From Caulobacter sp. (GTDB taxonomy: Bacteria > Pseudomonadota > Alphaproteobacteria > Caulobacterales > Caulobacteraceae): DNA of 64,000 nucleotides. A model generated the notes under the pieces. That model saw only the letters and a list, made by a program, of their open reading frames with translations. It was not told the origin of the DNA and did not search any database. The stretch is taken from contig JAGIBE010000044.1 in assembly GCA_017744495.1 (NCBI GenBank), positions 1 to 64,000 on the forward strand, read 5' to 3'. The position numbers were made by a program, and so were the translations under genes. Shown here piece after piece: positions 27,337 through 36,383 of this stretch. Numbering within the stretch: position 1 is the stretch's first letter; each line of letters begins with the position of its first letter.

Positions 27337-30300
27337 CTAGCTTCTAAGCTCTAAAGCGAGGACGGAGGGAGCAGACCGATCATACCAGCCAAGCAGCGCC
27401 GAGCCAATTCCGGCCAATCCCGTCATCATGCCCGGTGGATGCCCCGGGGTTTCCAGGAGCCAATCCCCGACGGTTCTGTTGGAGGCCGCGAGCGATTTCG
27501 CGCGATCCAAGCCCCATTGGAAGTCGTCAGCGTCGCCGCAGCGTAGCACTTCGATGTTGCCGAGCTCACCGTGGCAAAGTGAATCAAAGTTCAACGCGGG
27601 CGCCTGCTTGACGGCCTCACGAGCTCGGCGAAGATCGCTTTCGACGTGCGAGGGCGTTCCATGTAGGGAAAGGTCGGCAATGATCTGCCGCGAAAGGCCG
27701 ATGCCCGGCGTGCCGTGACACCAGGCCATAGATAGGCGATTGGTGACACCGTTCTCCTCGCCTCGAAGATCTGGCCAGAGGCCGCTGGCGCTGTCGAATG
27801 TGGTGGCTTCGTAGGCCAGGGCCTCCCAGGCGAGCTCTGCCAGGGCCGGGGCTGCCGTGGCCTTTGCGGTGGAAGCCAACGCGACGGCGATTCCTGCTAC
27901 ACCGTGGGACAAGCCGGTGAGCTTTTCAGGAAGGCCTTGCGGGCGCCACCAGGCCAAGCCGTCCTCCCGATGGGCCGTTGCTACAAGCCGCTGGGCGCAG
28001 ACTTGAGCTGTTTCCAACGCCAGGTCCTCGATGGGCGCGAGGCGGGAAGCCCTCAGCGCAACCAGGGCGGCCCCGGCGCATCCGGAGATGAGATCCAGGT
28101 CTAGATCGCCTTTCGCCAGAGTTCGGATGCGCGCAAGGCGGCGGCGAACCGCGACGATGTTGTCATCCTCCAGAACACTGGACATGCGCAGGTCAGCGTA
28201 GACCCGCCCCGCCAAACCGTTGAAAGCTCCGATGCCTCGGGTCCGGCGGTCCTGAGGAAGGCGCACGGCGTTCAGGCAACGGCGCGCCAAATCCTTGGTC
28301 TGACGACACTGCGTCGCGGCCGCGAGCTCGGCAAGGAATGTGCCGACACCGCCGACGCCGTCATATAGCTCGAAATTGGTGAGCTCGACCCTGCCTCTGT
28401 AATTGTCGTGCTTCTCTATGGTCGCCCAGACAGGAATTCCTGAAGCGATGAACGCGCGCTTGCGAAGATGCCAACCGATGGCCGATGCACGGTCAAGCAA
28501 GACGGAGTCGTCGGTATAAGCAGAGATGTTTTCGGTGGGCGCCCGGGCCGCGAAGCCGAAGAGGGGTGCGTGAAAGGCACTTCTCAGAAGGTCCAGTTGT
28601 CGCTGAAGGTCGTCCTCCCCGAGATTGCGCAGCCGCCGCTTGAGGGTGTCGAAGCCCGAACGACTGAAGAAATTCGCGATCCGTCGGCCTCTTGAATCCA
28701 AGAGATCGCGGGATTGCGCGGCGCTGTGAAAGATCGGTATGTCGCCGCGCTTGAGATCGGCGAGCTCCGCCTGCAGAACTCGGATTCGGTCGCGTCTCGA
28801 GCGCCCATCGTGGCGGACGAGCGGGGCGAAGGCGAAGGTATGGTCAAGATCGGATCGCAGGTAACGCGGATGATACGATCCACGCAGAGCCCGGGCGTAT
28901 TCGGCGGTTCCTCTGACGACGAACCGCGACGTCACATCGGCGAAGCCGGCCATCGCTCCGCCGGCTTTGAGGAGCTGTGACCGGCCTCGAAGCAGCGCCT
29001 GATAAGCCCGCTCGAACCCAGCGGTGATTTGCGACAGATGATCGACCGGCGAGGCCGGGGCGCCCCGAAGACGGGGGGCGTTGCGCAGGTGGGCGCGGAT
29101 GACGATCTGAATATCCTCGAGCCCCGCGTCATCCCGGTCCAGCCGGGCAAGGCGCGCGGCGACCGGACCCTTCTGGTCGGTGAGCATCGTCGCGCCGCTC
29201 ATGTCGACGACTACCCCGTCCAGCTCGAACGGATGCGGCAGATACCCGATGCGCAGCACGCTGTCGGAGCGCACTTGACTGACCACGCGACCGGCCTTTC
29301 CGACCAGCGCGGCGTCGGGAAACATCAACGTCTCCTGGTCAATCAGATAGGGATATTCGCCCGCACAGATAATGTTCTCGTTGTGCACGTCATTGAGGCC
29401 GCAGATGTAGGAGATGCAGAGCAGGGCTCCTATGCGCTGGAAGCAGCCTTGAATTTGGGAGTTTGTGCCGCACTCCGCCGCGCTTATGTGTTCGACCCAG
29501 CCATGATGCTCGCGGGGCAAGATGCGGATCGTCGGCAGATCTAGATCCGTTTGGCCGTTGATCCATTCATACACGGCGTTCAGGGCGGAATCTGCCGCCA
29601 GGCTGCGGGGCTTGTAGATTACTCGACGTCCGCTCAGCGTGATCGCCGTCACGCATCGTCCGCCGGCATGAGCGTCTCCGAGACCGAACTCGACGTCCTG
29701 CAGAGCCAGGCCGGGAAGGTCGAACGTCCCGACCAGCGCCTCCCGGTCGTCCGCGAGCGCTCGAATGACCTCATCCCAGGCCCGCATCGTGTCCCGGGTC
29801 ATGCCTGCCAGGATTGTGTCCAGCACCGGGGCCAGTTCGACGATCTGGCGGCGGACGACGGGATCTCGGGCGCCCAGAAAGAAATCCCTCGCACGATCTT
29901 CCGGCGTTTCGCCTGACAGTCGGCCTGACACGCGCCAGAGATTTAAAGCGACGGCCACGCTCGGGTTCACGACCTCTTCGAACCGCCCTCTCAGCCCTCT
30001 GACGAAGGCATCAGCGATCGCCTCACGATCGAGTCCGTACCAGGGCGACAGACGCGACAGGCTCTCGAGGATTGCACGTCTCGCACGGGCGACGAACGGT
30101 GCCGTGAGGCTCAACGGCCCATCGACCTCGCCCTTGATCCCGCCCGTCTTGGTCCAGCTCTCGGAATATTCCTTCAGAACGTCCTGGAGGAACTGGCCGT
30201 CACCATGGTCGGCGTCTTTCCCGAGGGCTAAGCGCTCCTGGTCGACGAAAGGCTCCACGACCTTCCGCCACTCTTCCAGGAGATCGCCGCTCTTGCCGAA

Positions 30301-30390
30301 GTACAGGTCGGATAGATAATTTAGCCTGTCATCCGGTTCGGCTCGGCGGCCTTTCCCCATACTTGTGTCCACCGGAGCAGCAGCATCCAT
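27337..30390 (-). CDS. lanM: Class II lanthipeptide synthetase LanM
   Basis: LanM enzymes phosphorylate and dehydrate Ser/Thr of a precursor, then add Cys thiols to make (methyl)lanthionine rings. The 1017-residue protein has a dehydratase domain (about 180-560) with the kinase-like motifs VIYKPRSL, DVHNENI and LIDQETLMF. The LanC-like cyclase domain (about 670-1010) has GLSHGVAGIA, zinc-ligand Cys in WCHGTPGIGLSR, and the Cys-His pair in SLCHGELGN. Length is typical of LanM. It lies 66 bases after the precursor gene, with a stem-loop between them. Confidence 0.95.
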   Translation of the reverse strand: MDAAAPVDTSMGKGRRAEPDDRLNYLSDLYFGKSGDLLEEWRKVVEPFVDQERLALGKDADHGDGQFLQDVLKEYSESWTKTGGIKGEVDGPLSLTAPFVARARRAILESLSRLSPWYGLDREAIADAFVRGLRGRFEEVVNPSVAVALNLWRVSGRLSGETPEDRARDFFLGARDPVVRRQIVELAPVLDTILAGMTRDTMRAWDEVIRALADDREALVGTFDLPGLALQDVEFGLGDAHAGGRCVTAITLSGRRVIYKPRSLAADSALNAVYEWINGQTDLDLPTIRILPREHHGWVEHISAAECGTNSQIQGCFQRIGALLCISYICGLNDVHNENIICAGEYPYLIDQETLMFPDAALVGKAGRVVSQVRSDSVLRIGYLPHPFELDGVVVDMSGATMLTDQKGPVAARLARLDRDDAGLEDIQIVIRAHLRNAPRLRGAPASPVDHLSQITAGFERAYQALLRGRSQLLKAGGAMAGFADVTSRFVVRGTAEYARALRGSYHPRYLRSDLDHTFAFAPLVRHDGRSRRDRIRVLQAELADLKRGDIPIFHSAAQSRDLLDSRGRRIANFFSRSGFDTLKRRLRNLGEDDLQRQLDLLRSAFHAPLFGFAARAPTENISAYTDDSVLLDRASAIGWHLRKRAFIASGIPVWATIEKHDNYRGRVELTNFELYDGVGGVGTFLAELAAATQCRQTKDLARRCLNAVRLPQDRRTRGIGAFNGLAGRVYADLRMSSVLEDDNIVAVRRRLARIRTLAKGDLDLDLISGCAGAALVALRASRLAPIEDLALETAQVCAQRLVATAHREDGLAWWRPQGLPEKLTGLSHGVAGIAVALASTAKATAAPALAELAWEALAYEATTFDSASGLWPDLRGEENGVTNRLSMAWCHGTPGIGLSRQIIADLSLHGTPSHVESDLRRAREAVKQAPALNFDSLCHGELGNIEVLRCGDADDFQWGLDRAKSLAASNRTVGDWLLETPGHPPGMMTGLAGIGSALLGWYDRSAPSVLALELRS

Positions 30391-30425
30391 TTAAGCTCTC
30401 TACATTCCTCGAAATCGGTAGAATA

Positions 30426-30450
30426 GACCGCCACCCAGGGGATGGCGGTC
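30426..30450 (-). terminator. Stem-loop between precursor and lanM (possible attenuator)
   Basis: GACCGCCA (30426-30433) pairs perfectly with TGGCGGTC (30443-30450) around a 9-base loop. On the minus strand it is followed by TATTCTACC, a weak U-rich tail. Leaky terminators between precursor and modification genes are common in lantibiotic operons and make precursor mRNA exceed synthetase mRNA. That role here is inference. Confidence 0.6.
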
Positions 30451-30456
30451 CAGTTC

Positions 30457-30831
30457 TCAGGCGCAGGTCCCCGTCGTCAGGGTCGGGCAGTTGGTCGTCG
30501 TAACGCAGCGCGGAACGAAGGTGTCGGCGGGACACCCGGCCGTGTTGCAGCTCGGCCCGCCGTTGAACGTCCCTGGAACAGGGTTGGTCTTCGGCGGTAT
30601 TTCGCCCATGCGGACCGGCGCTGCGGGTAGAGGGTTGGCTTCGACGCTTTCCAAGGCCTTGCTCACCAGATCGACATCAACGTCGAGAAGGTCGCTCAGC
30701 AACCGGGCGGCTTGCGAGGGATCTTGGCGAGCCAGATCCTCCATCCGCCCGTCGAGCCAAATCTGCGCGGTCACTTGAGCGACAATGGTGCTGTCGCTGG
30801 CCAACCGGCCGATATTTTCCATTCTACTCAT
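30457..30831 (-). CDS. Candidate lanthipeptide precursor (LanA-like)
   Basis: This 124-residue peptide is encoded directly before lanM. Residues 1-90 are acidic and helical (MEDLARQDPSQAARLLSDLL), as in class II leaders. The C-terminal 32 residues after FNGG contain five Cys (positions 3, 8, 17, 23, 31 of that segment), one Ser and nine Thr, ending TLTTGTCA. This Cys/Thr spacing is what LanM would turn into up to five (methyl)lanthionine rings. A GAGG ribosome site lies eight bases before the ATG. I recognise no known lanthipeptide family, so product and activity are unknown. The FNGG site resembles a double-glycine leader junction but lacks the usual hydrophobic positions. Confidence 0.85.
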   Translation of the reverse strand: MSRMENIGRLASDSTIVAQVTAQIWLDGRMEDLARQDPSQAARLLSDLLDVDVDLVSKALESVEANPLPAAPVRMGEIPPKTNPVPGTFNGGPSCNTAGCPADTFVPRCVTTTNCPTLTTGTCA

Positions 30832-30973
30832 CTTGAGCCCTCAATAAGATTGCGTGGAACGCCACCATGCAACTTGACGATGATATCGCTAAAATTGCAA
30901 TACGGCTCAGCTCTCGAGTCGTCTGTGCTGCGCAATTGTCTGGACGCGGGGCTAATCCTGCTCGGAGGCCCGC

Positions 30974-32416
30974 TCAGTGAATCGGCGAGCACCCCCTGGC
31001 CTCTAGCCAGCGCCTGGCTGAGGCTTCGGGATCAGCGGCAGGCTCGTCCGGTGAGATGGGACCGTTTACGGGCGTCTTTGCACGGTCCTCGACCCGAGCA
31101 GTTGTTATTAGAAGTCGGCTATCGTCGGACAAGAGAAATGGACTGTTGGCAGTGGTCAGGCCTGCCGTCGCCGCTCCAAAAGAACGCGTCTCGGGCCGGC
31201 CGGACAGCGCGACGGCCACCATTTCACCCGAACTTGCCGTTTGGGGACCCAATAGCACCGCCACCGGCTCCCCCCGCGCCTTGCCCGGTGCGGGCGGTTT
31301 GCCGCCCATGGTCGAGTTGGGCCGATCAAACGTCCAGGGCGTTCGCGCGCCGTCGCCGGCAACAAACCACCCGAACGGCGCGGGCAGGACCAGCGGTCTC
31401 AGCCCCGCCACCATCGGCCACATGTTGCCGCCCAGGTTCGACCGCAGGTCGATGATCCAGCCGCACGTGCCGCCGGACGATGCCTCGGCGAACGCCCGAT
31501 CCAGGGCGGCGCGATAGGCCGCCTCTCGTCCCTCCACCGTTCCAGGCAGTGTCAGCTTTCCCACGCGACCAACCCGTTCGCCGCGCGGCAGCGCGACCAG
31601 GTCGGACCCCATCGGGGCGCTCGTGTCGGACGTCGATGGGGGTATGAAGCGTGTGTGCGGCTCGCCCAGGGCTGCGACAAGCATCTTCAGCGCCGGGTAG
31701 ACGTCCGACGTCGTTTGGGCCCCGATCGTCCGCGCCTCGGCTTGGCCCCTCAGGTCGGGCCAAGAGATACTGGGCGAACGATAGAAATGTTGTTGGAGCA
31801 GATCCATCGCATGTTCCAGGTAGTTCGTCGCCGCGGGCGAAGTCGCCGGCGCGGGCCCCGCCGCCAGACGAAGATCGTCGAACCGGGCGCTGCTGTCGCC
31901 AGCGACGATGACGCCGACGAAGATTCGGGTCGCGTCCGCGGCGATCGGCCCATGGATGACGACATCGCGCCAATCGCTGACAGGAAGAGGCCGATCCGTC
32001 ATGTTGTCGATGAAGCCGATGGCGCCGCCGGGGCGGTCCACCCTCAGGACAGCGCCCACCAAACCGCGGGCTCGGTCGACCTTGACGCGCAAGGTGAGCG
32101 TCGCATACGCGCCTCGCATCGAGGCGGCATCAACCGTTTGCGAGGCCAGGAAGAACTGCTGAGAGGGCGGAGCCGCATCGGCGCCCCAGGCGACCGATAA
32201 TTCCATATTGTCGCGAAAGTCGAGCCGATAGTGTTCTGCGCCCCCGTCGAGATTGGAAATCTTCCAACCTTGGGCGCCCTGGGAAAAATCGCCGTTGGTC
32301 AAAAGATTGACCTCGGCGTGGGCCCAGAGCGGCGACACCAGAACCAGGACGGACAGCATCAGGGCCAACGCCGGCCAGTAGACCAGGCGCCGAGCAGAAT
32401 TTCTTCTCACGAGCAT
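30974..32416 (-). CDS. Membrane-anchored S41 protease, nisin-resistance-like
   Basis: The 480-residue protein has an N-terminal signal/anchor (ALALMLSVLVLVSPLWAHA), a beta-sandwich domain resembling carbohydrate-binding modules (about 38-170, NLLTNGDFSQGAQGW to RFDDLRL), and a C-terminal S41 protease domain. The TASSGEM motif carries the catalytic Ser and GEPHTRF a His, matching the Ser-His dyad and TASSAEM motif of nisin-resistance protein rather than the Ser-Lys dyad of Tsp. It overlaps the exporter gene by 10 bases. In this locus it could remove the leader, trim the product or give self-immunity; sequence cannot decide. Confidence 0.85.
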   Translation of the reverse strand: MLVRRNSARRLVYWPALALMLSVLVLVSPLWAHAEVNLLTNGDFSQGAQGWKISNLDGGAEHYRLDFRDNMELSVAWGADAAPPSQQFFLASQTVDAASMRGAYATLTLRVKVDRARGLVGAVLRVDRPGGAIGFIDNMTDRPLPVSDWRDVVIHGPIAADATRIFVGVIVAGDSSARFDDLRLAAGPAPATSPAATNYLEHAMDLLQQHFYRSPSISWPDLRGQAEARTIGAQTTSDVYPALKMLVAALGEPHTRFIPPSTSDTSAPMGSDLVALPRGERVGRVGKLTLPGTVEGREAAYRAALDRAFAEASSGGTCGWIIDLRSNLGGNMWPMVAGLRPLVLPAPFGWFVAGDGARTPWTFDRPNSTMGGKPPAPGKARGEPVAVLLGPQTASSGEMVAVALSGRPETRSFGAATAGLTTANSPFLLSDDSRLLITTARVEDRAKTPVNGPISPDEPAADPEASARRWLEARGCSPIH

Positions 32417-34527
32417 GGTCCGCCCTCCACCGCAAGGACGGCAGCCCCCCCCGGCACCTCGTGCAGCCGTCCGTCCTCGAAGCGAAGGACGCGTCTTGCC
32501 GCCGCGATGGTTTGCGGCCTGTGAGCTATGACAATCCTGGTCATCTTCATCGCGCCAAGATTGGCCGCGATCCGAGTTTCCGAGGCGACGTCGACGTGCG
32601 ACGTGGCCTCGTCCATCAGCAAAACCATGGGGCGGCGATAGAGCGCCCGCGCAATCAGGATCCTCTGACGTTGTCCTCCGGAGATGGCTCTGCCTGCTTC
32701 GCCCAGATAGGTCGCGATCCCGTCCGGCATCGCCTGGATGTCGGCCATGATGTCGGCGACGTCGAGACACGCCCAGACCAGCTCGATGTCCGGGCTTCGC
32801 TCGAAAAAGGTGACATTCTCGAGGACGGTGCCGTCTAGCAATTCATCGTCCTGCATGACGACGCCGAACGCTCTTCGGACGATCGACAGGTTGATCGCTG
32901 GATAAGGAAGACTGTTTAAGCGGACCTCGCCCACCGTCGGCGCGTAGAGACTGGAGATCACCTTCAGCAAGGTAGACTTCCCGGACCCCGACGGGCCGAC
33001 GATCGCCAGATGGTCGCCTGAGGCGACCTGGAGGTTGACGCGGTCCAGGACGTCCGGGCCGTCTGGGCCATAGCGGAACGACACGTCTCTAAGCTCGATG
33101 CAGGCGCCCTTACCGCGGAGGACCGCGCCGGCCTTGCCACCGTAATCCTCGGCCGGCGCTGACGCGATTTCCGCCAGGCGGTCCAAATAGGTGCGCAGAG
33201 TCCGCCAGGTAAAGAACTGCTCCAACAAGCTGGTCGCGCGCTGGATGAACATCGAAAGATATGCCGTCGCCGCGACCATGGCTCCGATGGTCAGGTCGCC
33301 CTCGAGCGTCTGCCGAGCGCCCACATAGACTGCGGCCACCGACGCCAAGCCCACGATGGCGCTGTTGACGGCGGTGAAATTGCTGGCGGCGACGTTGGTG
33401 GCCTGGCTCGACATTATTGTGGCGTGAAAGCGACCCTGCCAGTCCCCTCGCTGGGCCATCTCCGCGCCCATCGCTTTGATGCTCTGGATGGCGCGCACGA
33501 TCTCCAGACGCTTAATGTGTTCAGAAACGGCGGCAGCGATCGCGGACTGGCTCAGCCGCAGCGTCAGCGGCACGGCGAACAGCCTCATTATGAAATAAGC
33601 GAGCACACCAAAAAGCGCGACAGCCGTTATGACGGGCGAGGTCGCGAAGAGGACCAGCAGCAACCCGACGGACAGAAGCCCATCGATGGCTATGGCGATG
33701 CTGCCAGAAAACACGCCGCGCGCCTGATCCACCGCCTGCAGCCGGTCGAGGATGTCCGCCGTTGGTCTACCTTGGAACCAGCGCAACGGCAGCTTCAGCA
33801 AGTGCTCGAACAGACTTCGACCAACTTCCCAATTTATCTGGCTGTTGAGCTGTTGCGTCACGTAGCCGCGCAGCGCGTTGGCCGTCGCGTTCAGGATCGC
33901 GAGCGCGACGAATGAAACCGCCAGCAAATCCAACAACTGCCGGTCGCTGTGCATAGCGACGTCGTCTATGGCGATCCGCAGGAGCATCGGCGACGCCAAG
34001 AAATAGCACTGAAGAAACATCGAAAACGCCAGCGCTTCCAGCGCAAGCCGGATCGACGCTCGGCCCTTCGGCGCCAAATGCAGAAGAGTCAGCCTGTTGG
34101 GCACGTTGCGCCAGGCCTTTACGAGCTCGATCGCTGCGGCGCGCTCCGCGGTTATGGCCTCGCGCAGGGCGCATACGTGCCAACCGTTGGCCGCGTCGTA
34201 GATCCGCACGCGGCCAAACGACAGGAAACGATCCAGCACGACAAGATCGCCGTCGCTGCGCAAGATGAGGCTTCCACGGGGCAGGTCGCGGGCGCTCTTC
34301 CTGTCGACCCGGACGAGGCGAGCCGTGAGACCAGCGCGTTCGGCCGCCGCGGCCACGTCAATGAGATTGGGTGGTGTCCCCGCATCGAACGCGAAACTGG
34401 ATATCGCCGCCTCTTCCAAGGCGCGATCGACCACCCCTGCGGCGATCTTTAGGCTGTGCGCCCAGGCTCGCGCCTCAGACGGCCGCAACCGGGCGGACAG
34501 ATCTTCGAAGTCGGTGTCCTCGATCAT
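32407..34527 (-). CDS. Lanthipeptide ABC exporter with inactive peptidase-like domain
   Basis: The 706-residue protein has an N-terminal C39-peptidase-like domain (about 1-130; GLTARLVRVDRKSARDLPRGSLILRSDGDLVVLDRF), a six-helix membrane domain (about 160-440) and an ATPase with Walker A GPSGSGKST, signature ISGGQRQRI, Walker B VLLMDEATSHVD and H-loop IAHRPQ. The family's catalytic Cys (QxxxxECG) is absent and the catalytic His position (normally HFVVL) reads DLVVL. The domain should bind, but not cleave, the leader. The start overlaps the HlyD stop (ATGA). The longer open frame upstream lies inside hlyD. Confidence 0.92.
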   Translation of the reverse strand: MIEDTDFEDLSARLRPSEARAWAHSLKIAAGVVDRALEEAAISSFAFDAGTPPNLIDVAAAAERAGLTARLVRVDRKSARDLPRGSLILRSDGDLVVLDRFLSFGRVRIYDAANGWHVCALREAITAERAAAIELVKAWRNVPNRLTLLHLAPKGRASIRLALEALAFSMFLQCYFLASPMLLRIAIDDVAMHSDRQLLDLLAVSFVALAILNATANALRGYVTQQLNSQINWEVGRSLFEHLLKLPLRWFQGRPTADILDRLQAVDQARGVFSGSIAIAIDGLLSVGLLLVLFATSPVITAVALFGVLAYFIMRLFAVPLTLRLSQSAIAAAVSEHIKRLEIVRAIQSIKAMGAEMAQRGDWQGRFHATIMSSQATNVAASNFTAVNSAIVGLASVAAVYVGARQTLEGDLTIGAMVAATAYLSMFIQRATSLLEQFFTWRTLRTYLDRLAEIASAPAEDYGGKAGAVLRGKGACIELRDVSFRYGPDGPDVLDRVNLQVASGDHLAIVGPSGSGKSTLLKVISSLYAPTVGEVRLNSLPYPAINLSIVRRAFGVVMQDDELLDGTVLENVTFFERSPDIELVWACLDVADIMADIQAMPDGIATYLGEAGRAISGGQRQRILIARALYRRPMVLLMDEATSHVDVASETRIAANLGAMKMTRIVIAHRPQTIAAARRVLRFEDGRLHEVPGGAAVLAVEGGPCS

Positions 34528-35777
34528 TCTTGCAACCGCGCGCGCAAAGCTCCGGCGGGGGCGACCAACCAACTGAACAGCGAGCGGCGCTCGAGCGTCA
34601 CAAGGCCCGTCGCCTTCATGCCAGCCACCAGAGGCCAATCACGGCCGTTGGCCGTCATCGCATTTCGAGCAAGCCTGACCCTGATCCGATAGCGAGGTTC
34701 GTGAACCCCGTCGTCAAGCCCAGGCGGACTGCTCGGCGTGGCTTCGACGGCGGCGATGCTGCCCCGCGCGAAACCAAACGACTGGTACGGAAACGCGTCG
34801 TACGACACCTTGACCTTGTCGCCCACGCGGATGAGGCCGACCGAGCGCGACGGGGCCCATAACTGCACTTCCATTGCGCCCCCCGGGGGTAACAGGACCG
34901 CCACCGCCTCATCAGCCGTCACCGCGCCGCCGACCTCGGCTCGCAGGCCGGAAATCCGGCCCGTCCTTTCGGCGCGCAGGACGATCTCTTGGCTTCCTAG
35001 GGCCGAGGCCAACTTTTCCTCGACCGTCGCGCGCGCGGCGTCCAGCCCCGAAAGACTTTGCGTGGCGCGGGCGGAGGCGGCGTTCAAATCCAGGTCGACC
35101 GCGCCGAGGGACGCCTGGAGAGACATGGCCTGCTGCTCCAAGGTGGAGGCGGCGATTTCGGTCTGGAGAAGCTCATCGCGCCACTGTTGGATCTGGAGGC
35201 CTGAGACAAACCCGCGGTCGAACAAGGGTTTCGCCCGCTCCAGCCGCTCGCGCGCCAGCGCCAGGCGCTCGTTCGCCAAACGTTGACTTTTCCGAAGGCT
35301 CTCCGCCTGCGCATGCAGCGACGCCGCCTTTACCTCGAGTTCTCGTACATCACGCTGCTGTATGACTTTCTCTGCGGCGCGTTGTTCGGCCAAGGCGACA
35401 AACTGCGCCTTGCTGGCTTCAGCCAGCATTCCCCCGACACTGCGTCCCCCGCTGACGCTTTCGTCCACTGCAATGGTCACGACCGGCGCGCCCGCCCCGA
35501 CGAGCTGACCTTCGCTCACATGGACAATCTTGATCCGCCCCGACCGTGTCGATCGAAACGTGACGCTACCCTGACTGGGCGCGACGAAACCTGAGATGGT
35601 CTCCTTACGGGCATAGCTGCCGGTCGAGACCAGGGCCGTCAAGGCCGCCATGCATACGCAGAAGAACACGCTCAGCGATCTTGTCCCTTGGCCGCCGAGA
35701 TAGAACGCCTCCGGCAACTGATCGAGATCTTCTCGCCATACTTGGGCCTGCTGGCCGCCTCCGCCGTCCAAGCGCAT
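34524..35777 (-). CDS. HlyD-family secretion adaptor for the lanthipeptide exporter
   Basis: The 417-residue adaptor has one membrane helix (SLSVFFCVCMAALTALVSTGSYA), a lipoyl-like start (SGFVAPSQGSVTFRSTRSGRIKIVHVSEGQLVGAGAPVVTI), a long coiled hairpin (about 120-260) and beta-barrel strands to the C terminus (YRIRVRL). It resembles CvaA/RaxA-type partners of peptide exporters. It is first in the operon, with AGGAG immediately before the ATG. An outer-membrane TolC/NodT factor is not encoded in the island and must come from elsewhere. Confidence 0.92.
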   Translation of the reverse strand: MRLDGGGGQQAQVWREDLDQLPEAFYLGGQGTRSLSVFFCVCMAALTALVSTGSYARKETISGFVAPSQGSVTFRSTRSGRIKIVHVSEGQLVGAGAPVVTIAVDESVSGGRSVGGMLAEASKAQFVALAEQRAAEKVIQQRDVRELEVKAASLHAQAESLRKSQRLANERLALARERLERAKPLFDRGFVSGLQIQQWRDELLQTEIAASTLEQQAMSLQASLGAVDLDLNAASARATQSLSGLDAARATVEEKLASALGSQEIVLRAERTGRISGLRAEVGGAVTADEAVAVLLPPGGAMEVQLWAPSRSVGLIRVGDKVKVSYDAFPYQSFGFARGSIAAVEATPSSPPGLDDGVHEPRYRIRVRLARNAMTANGRDWPLVAGMKATGLVTLERRSLFSWLVAPAGALRARLQE

Positions 35778-35900
35778 CTCCTATCGGTCATTGACGCCCC
35801 CTGGAGCGAGCAGCGACTATTAGGCCCTAAGTTGTAAAGTCGCAGGTTACTGCTTTTGGAGCCTAGCTGTGGAGACGACGGAAACCAACCCGGGGTTGAC

Positions 35901-36383
35901 GTGAAAATCACGCGCTGTCGTCAGCACGTGATTGCAATTACCCTCGCCGCAGCCGCGCATGTGATCGTGCTGTGCGCGCTCTTTCTTTCGCCGCCGCAAA
36001 ACACAAACGCGCCCGAACGTATCGTGGAGATATCGATCGCTCCGCCTGCGATGCCGACGGAAACGCGACGGCGGACGTCGGCGCCCCGCCCCAGGGCGCC
36101 ATCGTCGGAGCGACCGGACCAAGGGGATTTTCGTAGCTCAGGAGGCGATGCAACCTATTTCCGTGAAGACGACCTGGCCCCGCACCGAGACTCTCCCCCG
36201 CCTTCGCCGATAGAACCCTTCTGGCGAGTGGACGCGAAACTCGCGGCACAGATAGCGGTGACCGACGCCGTCGCCCTGTCTCGTCTGGATGCGACATGCA
36301 ACGGGCTGACCACATATCGACTGACGTCGTGGCAACGCGACTACTGCGAGAGGATGTGGTCCGGAATGAAGCCGAAAGGATAG
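35901..36383 (+). CDS. Single-pass membrane protein, Pro-rich (TonB-like N terminus)
   Basis: This hypothetical protein of about 160 residues has a short cytoplasmic start (KITRCRQH), one membrane helix (VIAITLAAAAHVIVLCALFL), a Pro/Arg-rich periplasmic stretch and a C-terminal domain with two Cys (DATCNGLT, RDYCERMW). The layout recalls TonB-type energy transducers but the TonB C-terminal domain is missing. It diverges from hlyD, so it may be part of the lanthipeptide locus. The start is uncertain: GTG 35901 was chosen, and a TTG at 35856 would add 15 residues. Confidence 0.55.
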   Translation: MKITRCRQHVIAITLAAAAHVIVLCALFLSPPQNTNAPERIVEISIAPPAMPTETRRRTSAPRPRAPSSERPDQGDFRSSGGDATYFREDDLAPHRDSPPPSPIEPFWRVDAKLAAQIAVTDAVALSRLDATCNGLTTYRLTSWQRDYCERMWSGMKPKG

